This document shows positions 25,073 to 34,208 of a DNA stretch of 34,208 nucleotides, in pieces. The notes under the pieces were generated by a model. It did no database searches. It saw nothing but the letters and a program-made list of their open reading frames with translations, and was not told the DNA's origin. The first letter of the stretch is position 1. Each line of letters starts with the position of its first letter. Position numbers and translations under genes: made by a program. Source of the DNA: an uncultured Pelagibacteraceae bacterium (GTDB lineage Bacteria; Pseudomonadota; Alphaproteobacteria; Pelagibacterales; Pelagibacteraceae); the NCBI GenBank assembly GCA_902573985.1, contig CACGLS010000004.1:1-34208 (forward strand). Direction: 5' to 3'.

Positions 25073-28000
25073 ATGAGCAACTATAAAAAAAATAAAATCC
25101 TTTTAGAAAAAACACATAACTATAAACCTGAGATGGAGCACGATGCTTGTGGTGTAGGCTTGATTGCTTCTACGAATGGAAAGAAATCTAGAAAAGTAGT
25201 TGAGTATGGTATTGAAGCTCTGAAAGCAATTTGGCATAGAGGAGCGGTAGATGCTGATGGAAAATCCGGTGATGGAGCAGGTATTCAAATTGAGATAGCT
25301 CCAGATTTTTTTAAGGAAAAAATTTTAAATACTGGTCACACGCTAGATGAGGAAAAAAGAATCTGCGTTGGTATGGTTTTTCTTCCAAGAACTGACTATT
25401 CTGAACAAGAAAAATGTCGAGAGATTATAGAGTCAGCTTTACTTGAGGGTGATTATTATATCTACGGGTGGAGGCAAGTCCCGATAAATCCAAGTGTTCT
25501 TGGAAAAATTGCCGATCAAAGCCGTCCAGAAATTGCTCAGGTAATGTTTAAAAAGAATGCAAATTTAAAAACCAATGATCTTGAGAGAGACCTCTTTGAA
25601 ACTCGAAAAAAGATAGAAAAAATAGCGAGAGAAAGTCAATTGAAAGACTTTTATATCTGCTCATTAAGTTCGCGATCTATTGTCTATAAAGGCATGTTTT
25701 TAGCAGAAATGCTCTCAGAGTTTTATCCAGATCTTAATGATGAAAAGTTAACATCAAGATTCGCTGTTTTTCACCAAAGATATTCAACTAATACTTTTCC
25801 AAGCTGGGATCTTGCGCAGCCTTTTAGAACACTAGCACATAACGGAGAGATTAATACTTTGAAAGGAAACATAAATTGGATGAAAATTCATGAGCAAGAT
25901 ATGTCCAGCTCATTATTTAAAAATGTAAAAGACTTAAAGCCTGTTATCAGAAGTTCATCAGACTCAGGAGCACTTGATAATGTATTTGAGTTATTGGTTC
26001 ATTCCGGCAAACTCGCTCCACTCATAAAATTAATGATGATTCCAGACGCTTGGTCTAAAAGAAGCAAAACTGTTCCAAAAAACCACCAAGACTTATTCAA
26101 TTTTTTAAATAGCACAATAGAACCTTGGGATGGACCAGCAGCAATATGTGCTACTGACGCAAAATGGGTTTTGGCGTCATCAGATAGAAATGGATTAAGA
26201 CCTTTAAGATATACAATAACTTCAGATGATTTATTCTTTGCGGGTTCGGAAACCGGAATGATAAAAATTCCCGAAGAAAAAATTATAGAGAAAGGAAAGT
26301 TAGGCCCAGGACAAATTATTGCTATTGATTTAAAAAAAGGAAAACTATTTAAAGATAAAGCAATAAAAGATTTATTGGCTAAAGACTATAAAAAATACAA
26401 TAAACAAATAATTGATCTAGAAAAGAAAATTTCTAATGAAAACGAGAAACCTAACTTCACTGGAGAAGGTTTAAGGAAGAGGCAGTATTTATCGGGATTA
26501 AGTATAGAAGATTTGGAGTTAATTCTTCATCCTATGGCTGAAGAAGGCAAAGAAGCCTCTGGTTCAATGGGAGATGACACACCTGTTGCTGTTTTATCTA
26601 GTCATTTCAGGCCAGTTTCACATTATTTTAGACAAAACTTTAGCCAAGTAACGAATCCCCCAATCGACTCTTTAAGAGAAAACAAAGTGATGAGTTTGAA
26701 AACAAGATTTGGAAATCTCGGGAATATTTTAGATTTTGATAATTTAACTGAGGAAAATATTTATGTTTTAGATAGTCCAATTTTAACAAATTCACAATTT
26801 AAGAAATTTAGAAAATTTTTTTCGAAAAAAACCAAAGTAATTGATTGTACATTTGACATCTCTTCCTCCCTAAAAGACAGAATAGAAGCAATTAGAATAG
26901 AGGCAGAAACATCAGTAAGAGAAGGAAGCACGTGTTTGATTTTATCTGATAAAAATATAAGCGATCAAAAAGCAACTATTCCAAGTATTTTGGTAGTCGG
27001 GGCAGTGCACTCTTATTTAGTCAAGCAGGGCCTAAGAGGATATTGTTCATTAAACGTAGAATGTTCAGATGCTTTAGACACACATTCTTTTGCTGTATTA
27101 ATCGGTGTCGGCGCGACAACTGTAAATCCTTATTTAGCTATAGACAGTATATACCAAAGATTTGAAAAAAAATTATTTGGTAAATCTGATTTTGAAAGCT
27201 GTGTGGTTAAATTTAAAAAATCTATAGATGCAGGGCTGTTAAAAATCATGTCAAAAATGGGAATATCTGTGATTAGTTCATACAGAGGCGGATGCAATTT
27301 TGAGGCCGTGGGTTTAAGTAGAGCAATAGTCTCAGATTATTTCCCAGGAATGTCATCAAGAATATCTGGTATAGGTGTAATTGGTATTGAAAAAAAAATA
27401 AAAGAACTTCATGCAAAATTTAATGCAAAAAATGTTTTTACTTTACCTATCGGAGGTCTTTACAGGTATAGAAAAAGCGGGGAAAATCATCAATATCAAG
27501 GTAAGTTAATACACTTGCTTCAAAGCGCGGTAGGAAGTGGTTCTTATGAACAATACAAAAAGTACTCTTCAGGCATACACAATCTCCCACCCATTAACAT
27601 CAGGGATTTATTAGAATTTAAAAAGTTAAAAGAACCAATAAAAATTGAAGAAGTTGAACCACTTGAGGAAATTTTAAAAAGATTTGGAAGTGGAAGCATG
27701 TCACATGGAGCCTTATCAGCTGAGGCACATGAAACATTAGCTATGGGCATGAATAGAATTAAAGGAGCTTCTTGTAGCGGTGAGGGAGGAGAGGATGCAA
27801 AACGATTTAAAGTTCTGCCAAATGGCGATAGCGCAAATTCAAGAGTGAAGCAGATAGCCTCAGCAAGGTTTGGGGTTACTGTGGATTACCTAAACAATGC
27901 AAACGAAATAGAAATTAAAATTGCTCAAGGTGCTAAACCAGGTGAAGGCGGACAACTCCCGGGATTCAAGGTGACCGAAGAAATTGCAAGATTGAGACAT

Positions 28001-29569
28001 TCAACACCCGGTGTAACTTTAATTTCTCCTCCACCTCATCATGACATTTACTCAATCGAAGACTTAGCTCAATTGATTTATGATTTAAAACAAATAAATC
28101 CAAAAGCTAGAGTGGGAGTTAAGCTTGTTGCTTCAACTGGAATAGGTACAATTGCTGCAGGAGTAGCAAAAGCTAAAGCAGATATTATTTTAATATCTGG
28201 GCACTCTGGCGGAACTGGAGCCAGCCCTCAAACAAGTATTAAGTATGCGGGAATACCATGGGAAATGGGTTTAACTGAAGCCAATCAGATCCTTACTTTA
28301 AATAATTTAAGACATAACGTTACTCTTAGAACCGACGGAGGATTAAAAACAGGTAGAGATGTAGTAATCGCTGCGATGATGGGTGCAGAAGAATATGGAA
28401 TGGGAACATCTTCTTTAGTCGCAATGGGATGTATAATGGTTAGACAGTGTCACTCTAATACATGTCCAGTAGGTGTTTGTAGCCAAGATCCATCATTAAG
28501 AGAAAAGTTTACTGGTACACCTGAAAAAGTTGAAAATCTATTCAAATTTGTTGCAACTGAAGTAAGAGAAATTCTATCTTCATTAGGATTTAAATCTATT
28601 AATGAAATTATTGGTCGTACTGATTTATTATCTCAAGTAAACAAAGGTGCATCAAATTTAGATGATCTAGATTTAAATCCTCTCTTAGTTCAAGCAGACC
28701 CAGGTGAAAATTTAAGATATTGCAAAGACAACCATATAAATAAAGTTCCTGAAACTTTAGATGAAAAAATATGGTCTGACATTGAAGAAAAGATTAATAC
28801 ATCAAAGAAAAATAATTTTGAATATGAAATTGAGAATACATCTAGGTCTGTGGGAACTAGACTTTCACATCACGTTTATAAAAAATTTGGCAATGGAAAA
28901 CTAAATGACGAAACAATTAATATAAAATTAACTGGTTCAGCCGGTCAATCTTTAGGAGCTTTTCTGACAAAGGGAATAAGTCTAACAGTTGAGGGAGATT
29001 GTAACGATTATGTCGGAAAAGGTTTATCTGGGGGAAAAATAATTATTAAAACTTCAAGTAAGAGTAGATTAATTGCAGACCAAAACACAATTATAGGCAA
29101 TACAGTTTTATATGGTGCTACATCCGGAACATTATACGCTTCTGGCCAAGCCGGTGAGAGATTTGCGGTAAGAAATTCAGGCAGTTTTGCAATTGTTGAA
29201 GGTTGTGGCGCTCACGGATGTGAATATATGACAGGAGGAAATGCAATAATATTGGGAGCGGTTGGAGATAATTTTGGTGCGGGTATGACAGGAGGAATGG
29301 CATTTGTTTATGATGAAAAAAACGAATTCGAAAATTTTGCAAATCCAGGATCAATTATTTGGCAGTCAGTTGAAACAGATTATTGGAAAAACTTCTTAAA
29401 AGAAAGTATTAAAGATTTTGAGTCTAAAACTTCTTCCCAAAAAGCAAAAAAAATACTTGAAAATTTTGAATATGAACTTAAAAATTTCAAGCAAGTGTGC
29501 CCAATAGAAATGCTTGATAAACTAGATAATCCAATTAGTTTAAAACCTCATGTTAAGAAGGCAGGTTAA
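25073..29569 (+). CDS. gltB: Glutamate synthase (NADPH) large subunit
   Basis: A 1498-residue complete GOGAT alpha subunit. HDACGVGLIA places the N-terminal nucleophile at Cys26 after removal of a 25-residue propeptide. Domain order is the class-II glutamine amidotransferase domain (~26-440), central domain, FMN-binding synthase domain (~820-1200, with GAKPGEGGQLPG and SGHSGGTGASPQTS), and the C-terminal GXGXG beta-helix domain (GDNFGAGMTGG). The [3Fe-4S] cysteines are Cys1120, Cys1126 and Cys1131 in GCIMVRQCHSNTCP. It makes glutamate from glutamine and 2-oxoglutarate with electrons from GltD. It begins immediately after the gltD stop, and its TAA overlaps the ATG of the next gene by one base, so that gene is probably in the same operon. 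Confidence 0.97.
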   Translation: MSNYKKNKILLEKTHNYKPEMEHDACGVGLIASTNGKKSRKVVEYGIEALKAIWHRGAVDADGKSGDGAGIQIEIAPDFFKEKILNTGHTLDEEKRICVGMVFLPRTDYSEQEKCREIIESALLEGDYYIYGWRQVPINPSVLGKIADQSRPEIAQVMFKKNANLKTNDLERDLFETRKKIEKIARESQLKDFYICSLSSRSIVYKGMFLAEMLSEFYPDLNDEKLTSRFAVFHQRYSTNTFPSWDLAQPFRTLAHNGEINTLKGNINWMKIHEQDMSSSLFKNVKDLKPVIRSSSDSGALDNVFELLVHSGKLAPLIKLMMIPDAWSKRSKTVPKNHQDLFNFLNSTIEPWDGPAAICATDAKWVLASSDRNGLRPLRYTITSDDLFFAGSETGMIKIPEEKIIEKGKLGPGQIIAIDLKKGKLFKDKAIKDLLAKDYKKYNKQIIDLEKKISNENEKPNFTGEGLRKRQYLSGLSIEDLELILHPMAEEGKEASGSMGDDTPVAVLSSHFRPVSHYFRQNFSQVTNPPIDSLRENKVMSLKTRFGNLGNILDFDNLTEENIYVLDSPILTNSQFKKFRKFFSKKTKVIDCTFDISSSLKDRIEAIRIEAETSVREGSTCLILSDKNISDQKATIPSILVVGAVHSYLVKQGLRGYCSLNVECSDALDTHSFAVLIGVGATTVNPYLAIDSIYQRFEKKLFGKSDFESCVVKFKKSIDAGLLKIMSKMGISVISSYRGGCNFEAVGLSRAIVSDYFPGMSSRISGIGVIGIEKKIKELHAKFNAKNVFTLPIGGLYRYRKSGENHQYQGKLIHLLQSAVGSGSYEQYKKYSSGIHNLPPINIRDLLEFKKLKEPIKIEEVEPLEEILKRFGSGSMSHGALSAEAHETLAMGMNRIKGASCSGEGGEDAKRFKVLPNGDSANSRVKQIASARFGVTVDYLNNANEIEIKIAQGAKPGEGGQLPGFKVTEEIARLRHSTPGVTLISPPPHHDIYSIEDLAQLIYDLKQINPKARVGVKLVASTGIGTIAAGVAKAKADIILISGHSGGTGASPQTSIKYAGIPWEMGLTEANQILTLNNLRHNVTLRTDGGLKTGRDVVIAAMMGAEEYGMGTSSLVAMGCIMVRQCHSNTCPVGVCSQDPSLREKFTGTPEKVENLFKFVATEVREILSSLGFKSINEIIGRTDLLSQVNKGASNLDDLDLNPLLVQADPGENLRYCKDNHINKVPETLDEKIWSDIEEKINTSKKNNFEYEIENTSRSVGTRLSHHVYKKFGNGKLNDETINIKLTGSAGQSLGAFLTKGISLTVEGDCNDYVGKGLSGGKIIIKTSSKSRLIADQNTIIGNTVLYGATSGTLYASGQAGERFAVRNSGSFAIVEGCGAHGCEYMTGGNAIILGAVGDNFGAGMTGGMAFVYDEKNEFENFANPGSIIWQSVETDYWKNFLKESIKDFESKTSSQKAKKILENFEYELKNFKQVCPIEMLDKLDNPISLKPHVKKAG

Positions 29570-30447
29570 TGAGTAAAATAAATATCTTTTGCTTTGGTTT
29601 TGGCCAAGTAGCAGAAGGTTTTATTAATAAATTAATTCAAGAAAAAAAAGATTTTGATTTAAGCATTACTTCTAGACAAGAAACTCATCAAATAGAATTA
29701 AACAATTTTAAAATAACATCATATCACTTTACTGATAATAAATTTGATAGCTCTATAGATAAAAAATTAAAGGAAGCAAATTATATTTTAATTTCAATTC
29801 CACCAATTGAAGGCAAAGATATAGTTGCTAAATACTTAGATAAAAATCTGCAAGTTATTACAAATTGTAAATGGATCACTTATTTATCGGCTACAAGCGT
29901 ATACGGGGACCACAAAGGTGAATGGGTAAATGAAAACAGTTCTACTAAACCAACTTCTCCAAACGGGTCAAGCAGACTAGCAGCAGAAAACACTTGGAAA
30001 AAAATATCTAATAAACATAAATATCCGTTACAAATTTTTAGATTAGCTGGAATATACTCTAAAGAGTTTAATATTTTAAAAAGATTACAAACAGGTAAAT
30101 TACAAGTCGTAGATAAAAAAAATCATTTTTTTTCAAGGATTCATGTTGAGGACATAGCTAATATTTTATTCAAGTCTCTTGACAATTTTAAAAATAATGA
30201 AATTTATAATATTTGTGATGATAAACCTGCCTCACAGAGTGATGTAGCAGCTTATGGCGCGAAATTACTCAATCTGAAAAATCCAATTACGGTAAAACTT
30301 GAAGAAGTCGAAAGTGAAATGTTACGAAACTTTTATAAGGACTCCAAAAAAGTAGACAATAAAAAGATGAAAACCTTTTTTAAATATAATTTGAAATTTC
30401 CAACTTACGTTGAGGGATTAGAATATATCTTTAACAATAATCTCTAA
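29569..30447 (+). CDS. Atypical SDR-family NAD(P)-binding protein (YeeZ-like)
   Basis: A 292-residue Rossmann protein. The N-terminus FCFGFGQVAEGF is the glycine-rich nucleotide-binding turn; TYLSATSVYGDHKGEWVNE and SSRLAAENTW match the YeeZ-like atypical SDRs, in which the Tyr-x3-Lys pair is replaced (here Arg-x3-Glu). Enzymatic activity and substrate are unknown for the family as far as I know. TAATG overlap with gltB and the upstream AAGAAGG suggest coupled expression with glutamate synthase, though a functional link is unproven. The last 30 bases overlap the convergent hydrolase gene. Confidence 0.75.
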   Translation: MSKINIFCFGFGQVAEGFINKLIQEKKDFDLSITSRQETHQIELNNFKITSYHFTDNKFDSSIDKKLKEANYILISIPPIEGKDIVAKYLDKNLQVITNCKWITYLSATSVYGDHKGEWVNENSSTKPTSPNGSSRLAAENTWKKISNKHKYPLQIFRLAGIYSKEFNILKRLQTGKLQVVDKKNHFFSRIHVEDIANILFKSLDNFKNNEIYNICDDKPASQSDVAAYGAKLLNLKNPITVKLEEVESEMLRNFYKDSKKVDNKKMKTFFKYNLKFPTYVEGLEYIFNNNL

Positions 30448-31173
30448 TTCTTTAATTATTCTTTTCAAGGATCTTTTATTAGATAAACTATGATCACCAT
30501 TTTTTATAATTACTTTTTTCTTTTTGGCTTTTCTAAATATATTTAATACATAATTTGAATAAATAGTCGGGACAACTTCATCTCTTTGTCCATGTATCAT
30601 TGTTACCCTTATATTTGCACTAATTTTTTTATTTAAAACCTTATTGTTTCTACCGTCTTTAATTAATTGTAAAGTAATGGGGTATTCATATTCTCCATTC
30701 TTAATTAAAATTTTTCCTTTTTTAAGCAATTCTCTTTTTGTTTTTATTGGAAATTTCTTCCACATTAATCTTGTCAAAAATTCTGGAGCTGAACCTATTC
30801 CAATAAATCCTTTAATTTTAGATCTAAAATAACTAAATTGATTTAATGCTATCCACGCTCCCATACTTGAGCCAATTAAGATAAAATTATTTTTCCTCAC
30901 AATTTTTCTTATTACACTTTTAGTATCCCTTGACCAAATGCTAATATTTCCTTTAGTAAAAATACCTGAAGATTTTCCATGTCCAGAGTATTCTAAACTT
31001 AAAAAACCCAATTTGTTTTTTTTTGCGAATTTTAAAAGAGTTTGAGGTTTTTCGCCTTCCATATCAGACATAAAACCTGGAAGGAAAATTATATATAGAT
31101 TCTCTCTAAAATAATTGACTATATATCTAAGTTTTTTCGTATTCGAAATTTTAAGATACTTAAATTTTTTCAT
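30418..31173 (-). CDS. Alpha/beta hydrolase
   Basis: A 251-residue serine hydrolase with a full triad: Ser103 in the nucleophile elbow GSSMG, Asp198 in HGQRDEVVP and His228 in NGDHSL. The oxyanion region FLPGFMSDMEGEKPQTLLKFA and EYSGHGKSSG are typical of the esterase/acyl-transferase group often annotated as peptidase S9-like or BAAT-like hydrolases. There is no signal peptide, so it acts in the cytoplasm. The substrate is unknown. It is divergent from the GT4 gene across only about 33 bases and convergent with the SDR gene. Confidence 0.82.
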   Translation of the reverse strand: MKKFKYLKISNTKKLRYIVNYFRENLYIIFLPGFMSDMEGEKPQTLLKFAKKNKLGFLSLEYSGHGKSSGIFTKGNISIWSRDTKSVIRKIVRKNNFILIGSSMGAWIALNQFSYFRSKIKGFIGIGSAPEFLTRLMWKKFPIKTKRELLKKGKILIKNGEYEYPITLQLIKDGRNNKVLNKKISANIRVTMIHGQRDEVVPTIYSNYVLNIFRKAKKKKVIIKNGDHSLSNKRSLKRIIKELEIIVKDIF

Positions 31174-31206
31174 ATAACGATTAAATAATTGTTATTATAT
31201 ATAAAT

Positions 31207-32367
31207 ATGATGACTACTAAAATAAATGTTTTGCAAGTAATTCCCAAACTAGGTTATGGAGGTGCTGAAACGGGTTGTTACGATATTGCTCATTATTTAG
31301 CAGAACAGGAATGTGAGTCTTATATTGCAACGTCTGGCGGTGAATTACTAAAATACGTAAAAAAAGATAAAGTGAAAATATTTAGACTTCCTGTTCATTC
31401 TAAAAATCCAATTATAATTTTTTTGAATGCAATTTTATTATCTGTAATAATTTTATTTAAAAAAATTAATATTGTGCATGCTCGTAGCAGAGCCCCTGCT
31501 TGGTCATGTTATATAGCTTGTTTTATTACTAACCGAAAATTTGTTACTACCTTTCATGGTACATATAACTTTAAAAGTAGGACTAAAAAATTTTATAATA
31601 GTGTAATGCTAAGGTCTAAACTTACTATTGCAGGATCAAATTTTATTTTTGGTCATATTAATGAAAACTACAATGAATATTTAAGTAAAAAAAAAAAATT
31701 AATGGTTATATTTAGAGGAATTAATTTAGATTATTTTTGTCAAAAAAATATTTCAATATTAAAACAAGAAAAATTGAAAAAAGAATGGAATTTAGAAACT
31801 AACAAATTTACTATAATTTTACCAGGAAGACTTACCTACTGGAAAGGCCAGGAAAAATTTATTGAGGCATTAAATATTTTGATTGAAGATTATAATGTAA
31901 CGAACTTTCAGGCTATATTACTTGGATCAGATCAAGGAAGAAAAGTTTACTCAAAAAAACTTCACAGCTTAGTCGAAAGATATAGTTTGACTAAAAAAAT
32001 AAAATTCATTGAACATTGCAAAGAAATGCCCTTAGCATACTCTTTAGCTGACGTAGTAGTTTCAGCATCAATTGAACCCGAATCTTTTGGTAGAGTTTCA
32101 ATTGAGAGCCAAGCAATGGGCAAACCAATTATAGCTAGTAATATTGGAGGATCAAAAGAAACAGTTTTAAATAAAAAAACTGGTTTTTTGTATAAATATG
32201 ATGACCCTAGAGAACTTGCTAAAAATTTAAATACTGTTATTCAATTAAGTCAAGAAGAGTTGAAATTAATTGGAAACGAAGGTAGAAAAAACGTAACAAA
32301 AAAATTTGATGTTGAAGCAATGTGTGACTCAAATCTAAGAGAATATAAGAAATTATTAAAAAATTAA
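31207..32367 (+). CDS. GT4 family glycosyltransferase
   Basis: A glycosyltransferase with GT-B fold, about 386 residues from ATG 31207. The N-terminal acceptor domain starts VLQVIPKLGYGGAETG; the donor domain carries LPGRLTYWKGQEKFIEAL and the GT4 E-x7-E motif in EPESFGRVSIESQAMGKP, which binds the nucleotide sugar. A frame with TTG start at 31189 would add six residues (LLYIN...) with no support, so the first ATG is used; another ATG follows directly. No Shine-Dalgarno is visible. It probably adds a sugar to a lipopolysaccharide or other envelope glycan at the cytoplasmic face. Its TAA overlaps the thrS ATG by one base, an odd pairing with a housekeeping gene. Confidence 0.85.
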   Translation: MMTTKINVLQVIPKLGYGGAETGCYDIAHYLAEQECESYIATSGGELLKYVKKDKVKIFRLPVHSKNPIIIFLNAILLSVIILFKKINIVHARSRAPAWSCYIACFITNRKFVTTFHGTYNFKSRTKKFYNSVMLRSKLTIAGSNFIFGHINENYNEYLSKKKKLMVIFRGINLDYFCQKNISILKQEKLKKEWNLETNKFTIILPGRLTYWKGQEKFIEALNILIEDYNVTNFQAILLGSDQGRKVYSKKLHSLVERYSLTKKIKFIEHCKEMPLAYSLADVVVSASIEPESFGRVSIESQAMGKPIIASNIGGSKETVLNKKTGFLYKYDDPRELAKNLNTVIQLSQEELKLIGNEGRKNVTKKFDVEAMCDSNLREYKKLLKN

Positions 32368-34208
32368 TGCCTCAGATTGAACTATTAGACGGTAAAAAAA
32401 TCGCTTTTACAAAATCAATAAGTGGATTTGAGCTTACAAAAAAAATTAGTAAGTCTCTTGAAAAATCTGCTTTGATTATGGAAGTAGATGGAGCACTAAA
32501 AGATCTTAGTCATGAAATTGTTAAAGATTCGAAAGTAAGAATTATTACAGCTAAAGATAAGGAAGGTCTTGAAGTTATAAGACACGATGCAGCCCATATA
32601 ATGGCTATGTCAGTACAAGAGTTATTTCCTGGGACGCAGGTAACTATTGGACCAGTAATAGAAAATGGTTTTTACTACGACTTCGCAAGAAAGGAACCTT
32701 TCACAAGTGATGATTTAATAAAAATTGAAAAAAAAATGTCAGAAATAGTTGACAGAGATGTCAAAACAAAAAGAGAAGTCTGGGAAAGAGATAAAGCGAT
32801 TTCCCATTTCAAGAAGATAGGTGAAAAATATAAGGCTGAAATAATTGAGAGTATACCAAAAACTGAGGAACTTTCTGTTTATCATCATGGTGATACTTGG
32901 CATGATCTATGCAGAGGTCCTCACTTAGCTTCTTCAAGTAAAATTGGAAAGGCATTTAAGTTAACAAAAGTATCAGGTGCTTACTGGAGAGGAGACTCTA
33001 ATAATGAAATGTTACAAAGAATTTATGGAACTTGTTGGGGTTCTAAGAAAGAATTGGATGAATATCTCCATCGTTTAGAAGAAGCTGAAAAAAGAGACCA
33101 TAGAAAACTAGGTAAAGAAATGGATTTATTTCATTTTAGAGAGGAAAGTCCAGGGTCAGTATTTTGGCATGAGAAAGGATGGTTATTATTTCAAAGATTA
33201 GTTGAGTATATGAGAACGAGACAAAGGTTAGCAGGATATAAGGAAATCAATACTCCTGAACTTTTAGATAAATCTTTATGGGAAAAATCCGGTCATTGGG
33301 ATAAGTTCGGTGATCACATGTTTACATCAGAGACACCAGACGAGAAAACATTTGCTATAAAACCCATGAATTGTCCAGGATGTGTACAAGTTTTTAATCA
33401 AGGTTTAAAAAGTTATAGAGATTTACCCCTTAAACTTTCAGAGTTTGGAAAAGTTCATCGATACGAACCCTCAGGTGCACTACATGGTTTATTAAGAGTG
33501 AGAGCTTTCACACAGGATGATGCACATATTTTTTGTACGGAAGATCAAATTACAGAAGAGTCCTTGTCTGTAACAAAATTAATATTACAAATTTATAAAG
33601 ATTTAGGTTTTAAAAATGTTATATTAAAGTATTCAGATAGACCGGAACAAAGAGTTGGAGAAGATAGTGTTTGGGATAAATCAGAGGCAGCATTATTAGC
33701 TGCAATTAAAAAATCAAAATTAGAATATAAGATCAATAAAGGAGAGGGAGCTTTTTATGGTCCTAAAATTGAATTTGTTTTAAGAGATGCGATAGGACGA
33801 GACTGGCAATGCGGAACTTTACAAGTAGATTTAAATTTACCAAAAAGGCTTGGTGCAACTTATGTAGCTAAAGATGGCTCAAAAAAAATTCCAGTAATGC
33901 TCCACAGAGCACTTTTTGGTTCATTGGAAAGATTTATTGGAATTTTAATTGAAAACTATGCAGGTAAATTGCCTTTTTGGTTATCTCCAGCACAAGCAGT
34001 AGTATGTCCGATTGCAGAGGAGAATAATGATTATGTTAAAAAATTATTTGAAGATTTGTTCAAAGAGGGTATAAAATGTGAAATGGATTTAAGAAATGAA
34101 AAAATTACTTATAAAGTAAGAGAACATTCTCTCGCTAAGATACCTTACATAATAGTTTGTGGAAAAAAAGAAGTAGCAGAAAACACTGTGACTATAAGAA
34201 GATTAGGC
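32367..34208 (+). CDS. thrS: Threonyl-tRNA synthetase (3' end outside window)
   Basis: The frame is open for 614 codons from ATG 32367 to the right edge; E. coli ThrS has 642 residues, so about 25-30 are missing. Domains in order: TGS (1-~62), editing domain with HxxxH at His73/His77 and Cys182-x3-His186, class II catalytic core with motif 2 in RVRAFTQDDAH, zinc ligands Cys336 and His387, and VMLHRALFGSLERFIGIL (motif 3 and third zinc ligand), then the anticodon-binding domain from ~PFWLSPAQAVV. The editing site is complete, so mischarged Ser-tRNA(Thr) should be hydrolysed. The start overlaps the GT4 stop as TAATG. Confidence 0.97.
   Translation, partial: MPQIELLDGKKIAFTKSISGFELTKKISKSLEKSALIMEVDGALKDLSHEIVKDSKVRIITAKDKEGLEVIRHDAAHIMAMSVQELFPGTQVTIGPVIENGFYYDFARKEPFTSDDLIKIEKKMSEIVDRDVKTKREVWERDKAISHFKKIGEKYKAEIIESIPKTEELSVYHHGDTWHDLCRGPHLASSSKIGKAFKLTKVSGAYWRGDSNNEMLQRIYGTCWGSKKELDEYLHRLEEAEKRDHRKLGKEMDLFHFREESPGSVFWHEKGWLLFQRLVEYMRTRQRLAGYKEINTPELLDKSLWEKSGHWDKFGDHMFTSETPDEKTFAIKPMNCPGCVQVFNQGLKSYRDLPLKLSEFGKVHRYEPSGALHGLLRVRAFTQDDAHIFCTEDQITEESLSVTKLILQIYKDLGFKNVILKYSDRPEQRVGEDSVWDKSEAALLAAIKKSKLEYKINKGEGAFYGPKIEFVLRDAIGRDWQCGTLQVDLNLPKRLGATYVAKDGSKKIPVMLHRALFGSLERFIGILIENYAGKLPFWLSPAQAVVCPIAEENNDYVKKLFEDLFKEGIKCEMDLRNEKITYKVREHSLAKIPYIIVCGKKEVAENTVTIRRLG

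Noticed and set aside
31189-32367. TTG start for the GT4 gene
   Set aside because: An ATG follows six codons later and gives a normal GT4 N-terminus; the TTG lies in an AT-only stretch.
1-34208. CRISPR arrays, insertion sequences, toxin-antitoxin or phage-defence modules
   Set aside because: No regularly spaced repeats, transposase or integrase frames, or defence-type domains were found on either strand; the coding space is filled by metabolic, transport and envelope genes.

Overview
The window is strongly AT-rich, with very short or negative intergenic distances, few Shine-Dalgarno sequences and no gap above 300 bases (the longest is about 267 bases, 12688-12954). Gene content is alphaproteobacterial: a Suv3-type RNA helicase, a TAXI-type TRAP transporter and a homodimeric (AceE-type) pyruvate dehydrogenase. 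Together these suggest a streamlined marine alphaproteobacterium of the SAR11/Pelagibacterales kind or a similar low-GC lineage. That placement is inferred from style and content only, not from a marker-gene tree. No mobile elements, CRISPR arrays or rRNA genes are visible.

Left part (1-14883). A partial Suv3-like helicase (minus strand, cut by the window edge) is divergent from a PLP aminotransferase. The aminotransferase is followed by a TAXI solute-binding protein with its own likely promoter, a strong SD and a textbook intrinsic terminator, then by the fused 4TM/12TM TRAP permease. Converging on these is a minus-strand run in transcription order E1 -> E2 of pyruvate dehydrogenase -> EamA-type transporter -> PaaI-like thioesterase. 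The E1 protein carries an extra N-terminal lipoyl domain nearly matching that of the adjacent E2, which is the most unusual protein architecture here. Divergent from E1 is an acetoacetyl-CoA synthetase.

Middle (14985-17065). A class-IV-like histone-deacetylase-family hydrolase and an acetyl-CoA acetyltransferase lie convergent to the acetoacetyl-CoA synthetase. The ligase and the thiolase together form a complete acetoacetate -> acetoacetyl-CoA -> 2 acetyl-CoA route.

Surface-polysaccharide block (17087-23463). It holds an O-antigen-ligase-like protein, tRNA-Arg(ACG), an ArnT/PMT-like membrane glycosyltransferase starting 3 nt after the tRNA, two overlapping nucleotide-sugar epimerases related to CDP-paratose/tyvelose 2-epimerases, a DPM1-like GT2, a candidate 31-residue membrane microprotein and undecaprenyl-diphosphatase UppP. 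These fit lipid-linked glycan synthesis at the cell envelope.

Right part (23464-34208). gltD-gltB (glutamate synthase, small subunit first) is preceded by a near-consensus promoter and a 17-bp palindrome with the geometry of an NtrC-class site. An atypical SDR gene overlaps the end of gltB by one base. An alpha/beta hydrolase converges on it, and a GT4 glycosyltransferase overlaps by one base the start of thrS, which runs off the right edge.
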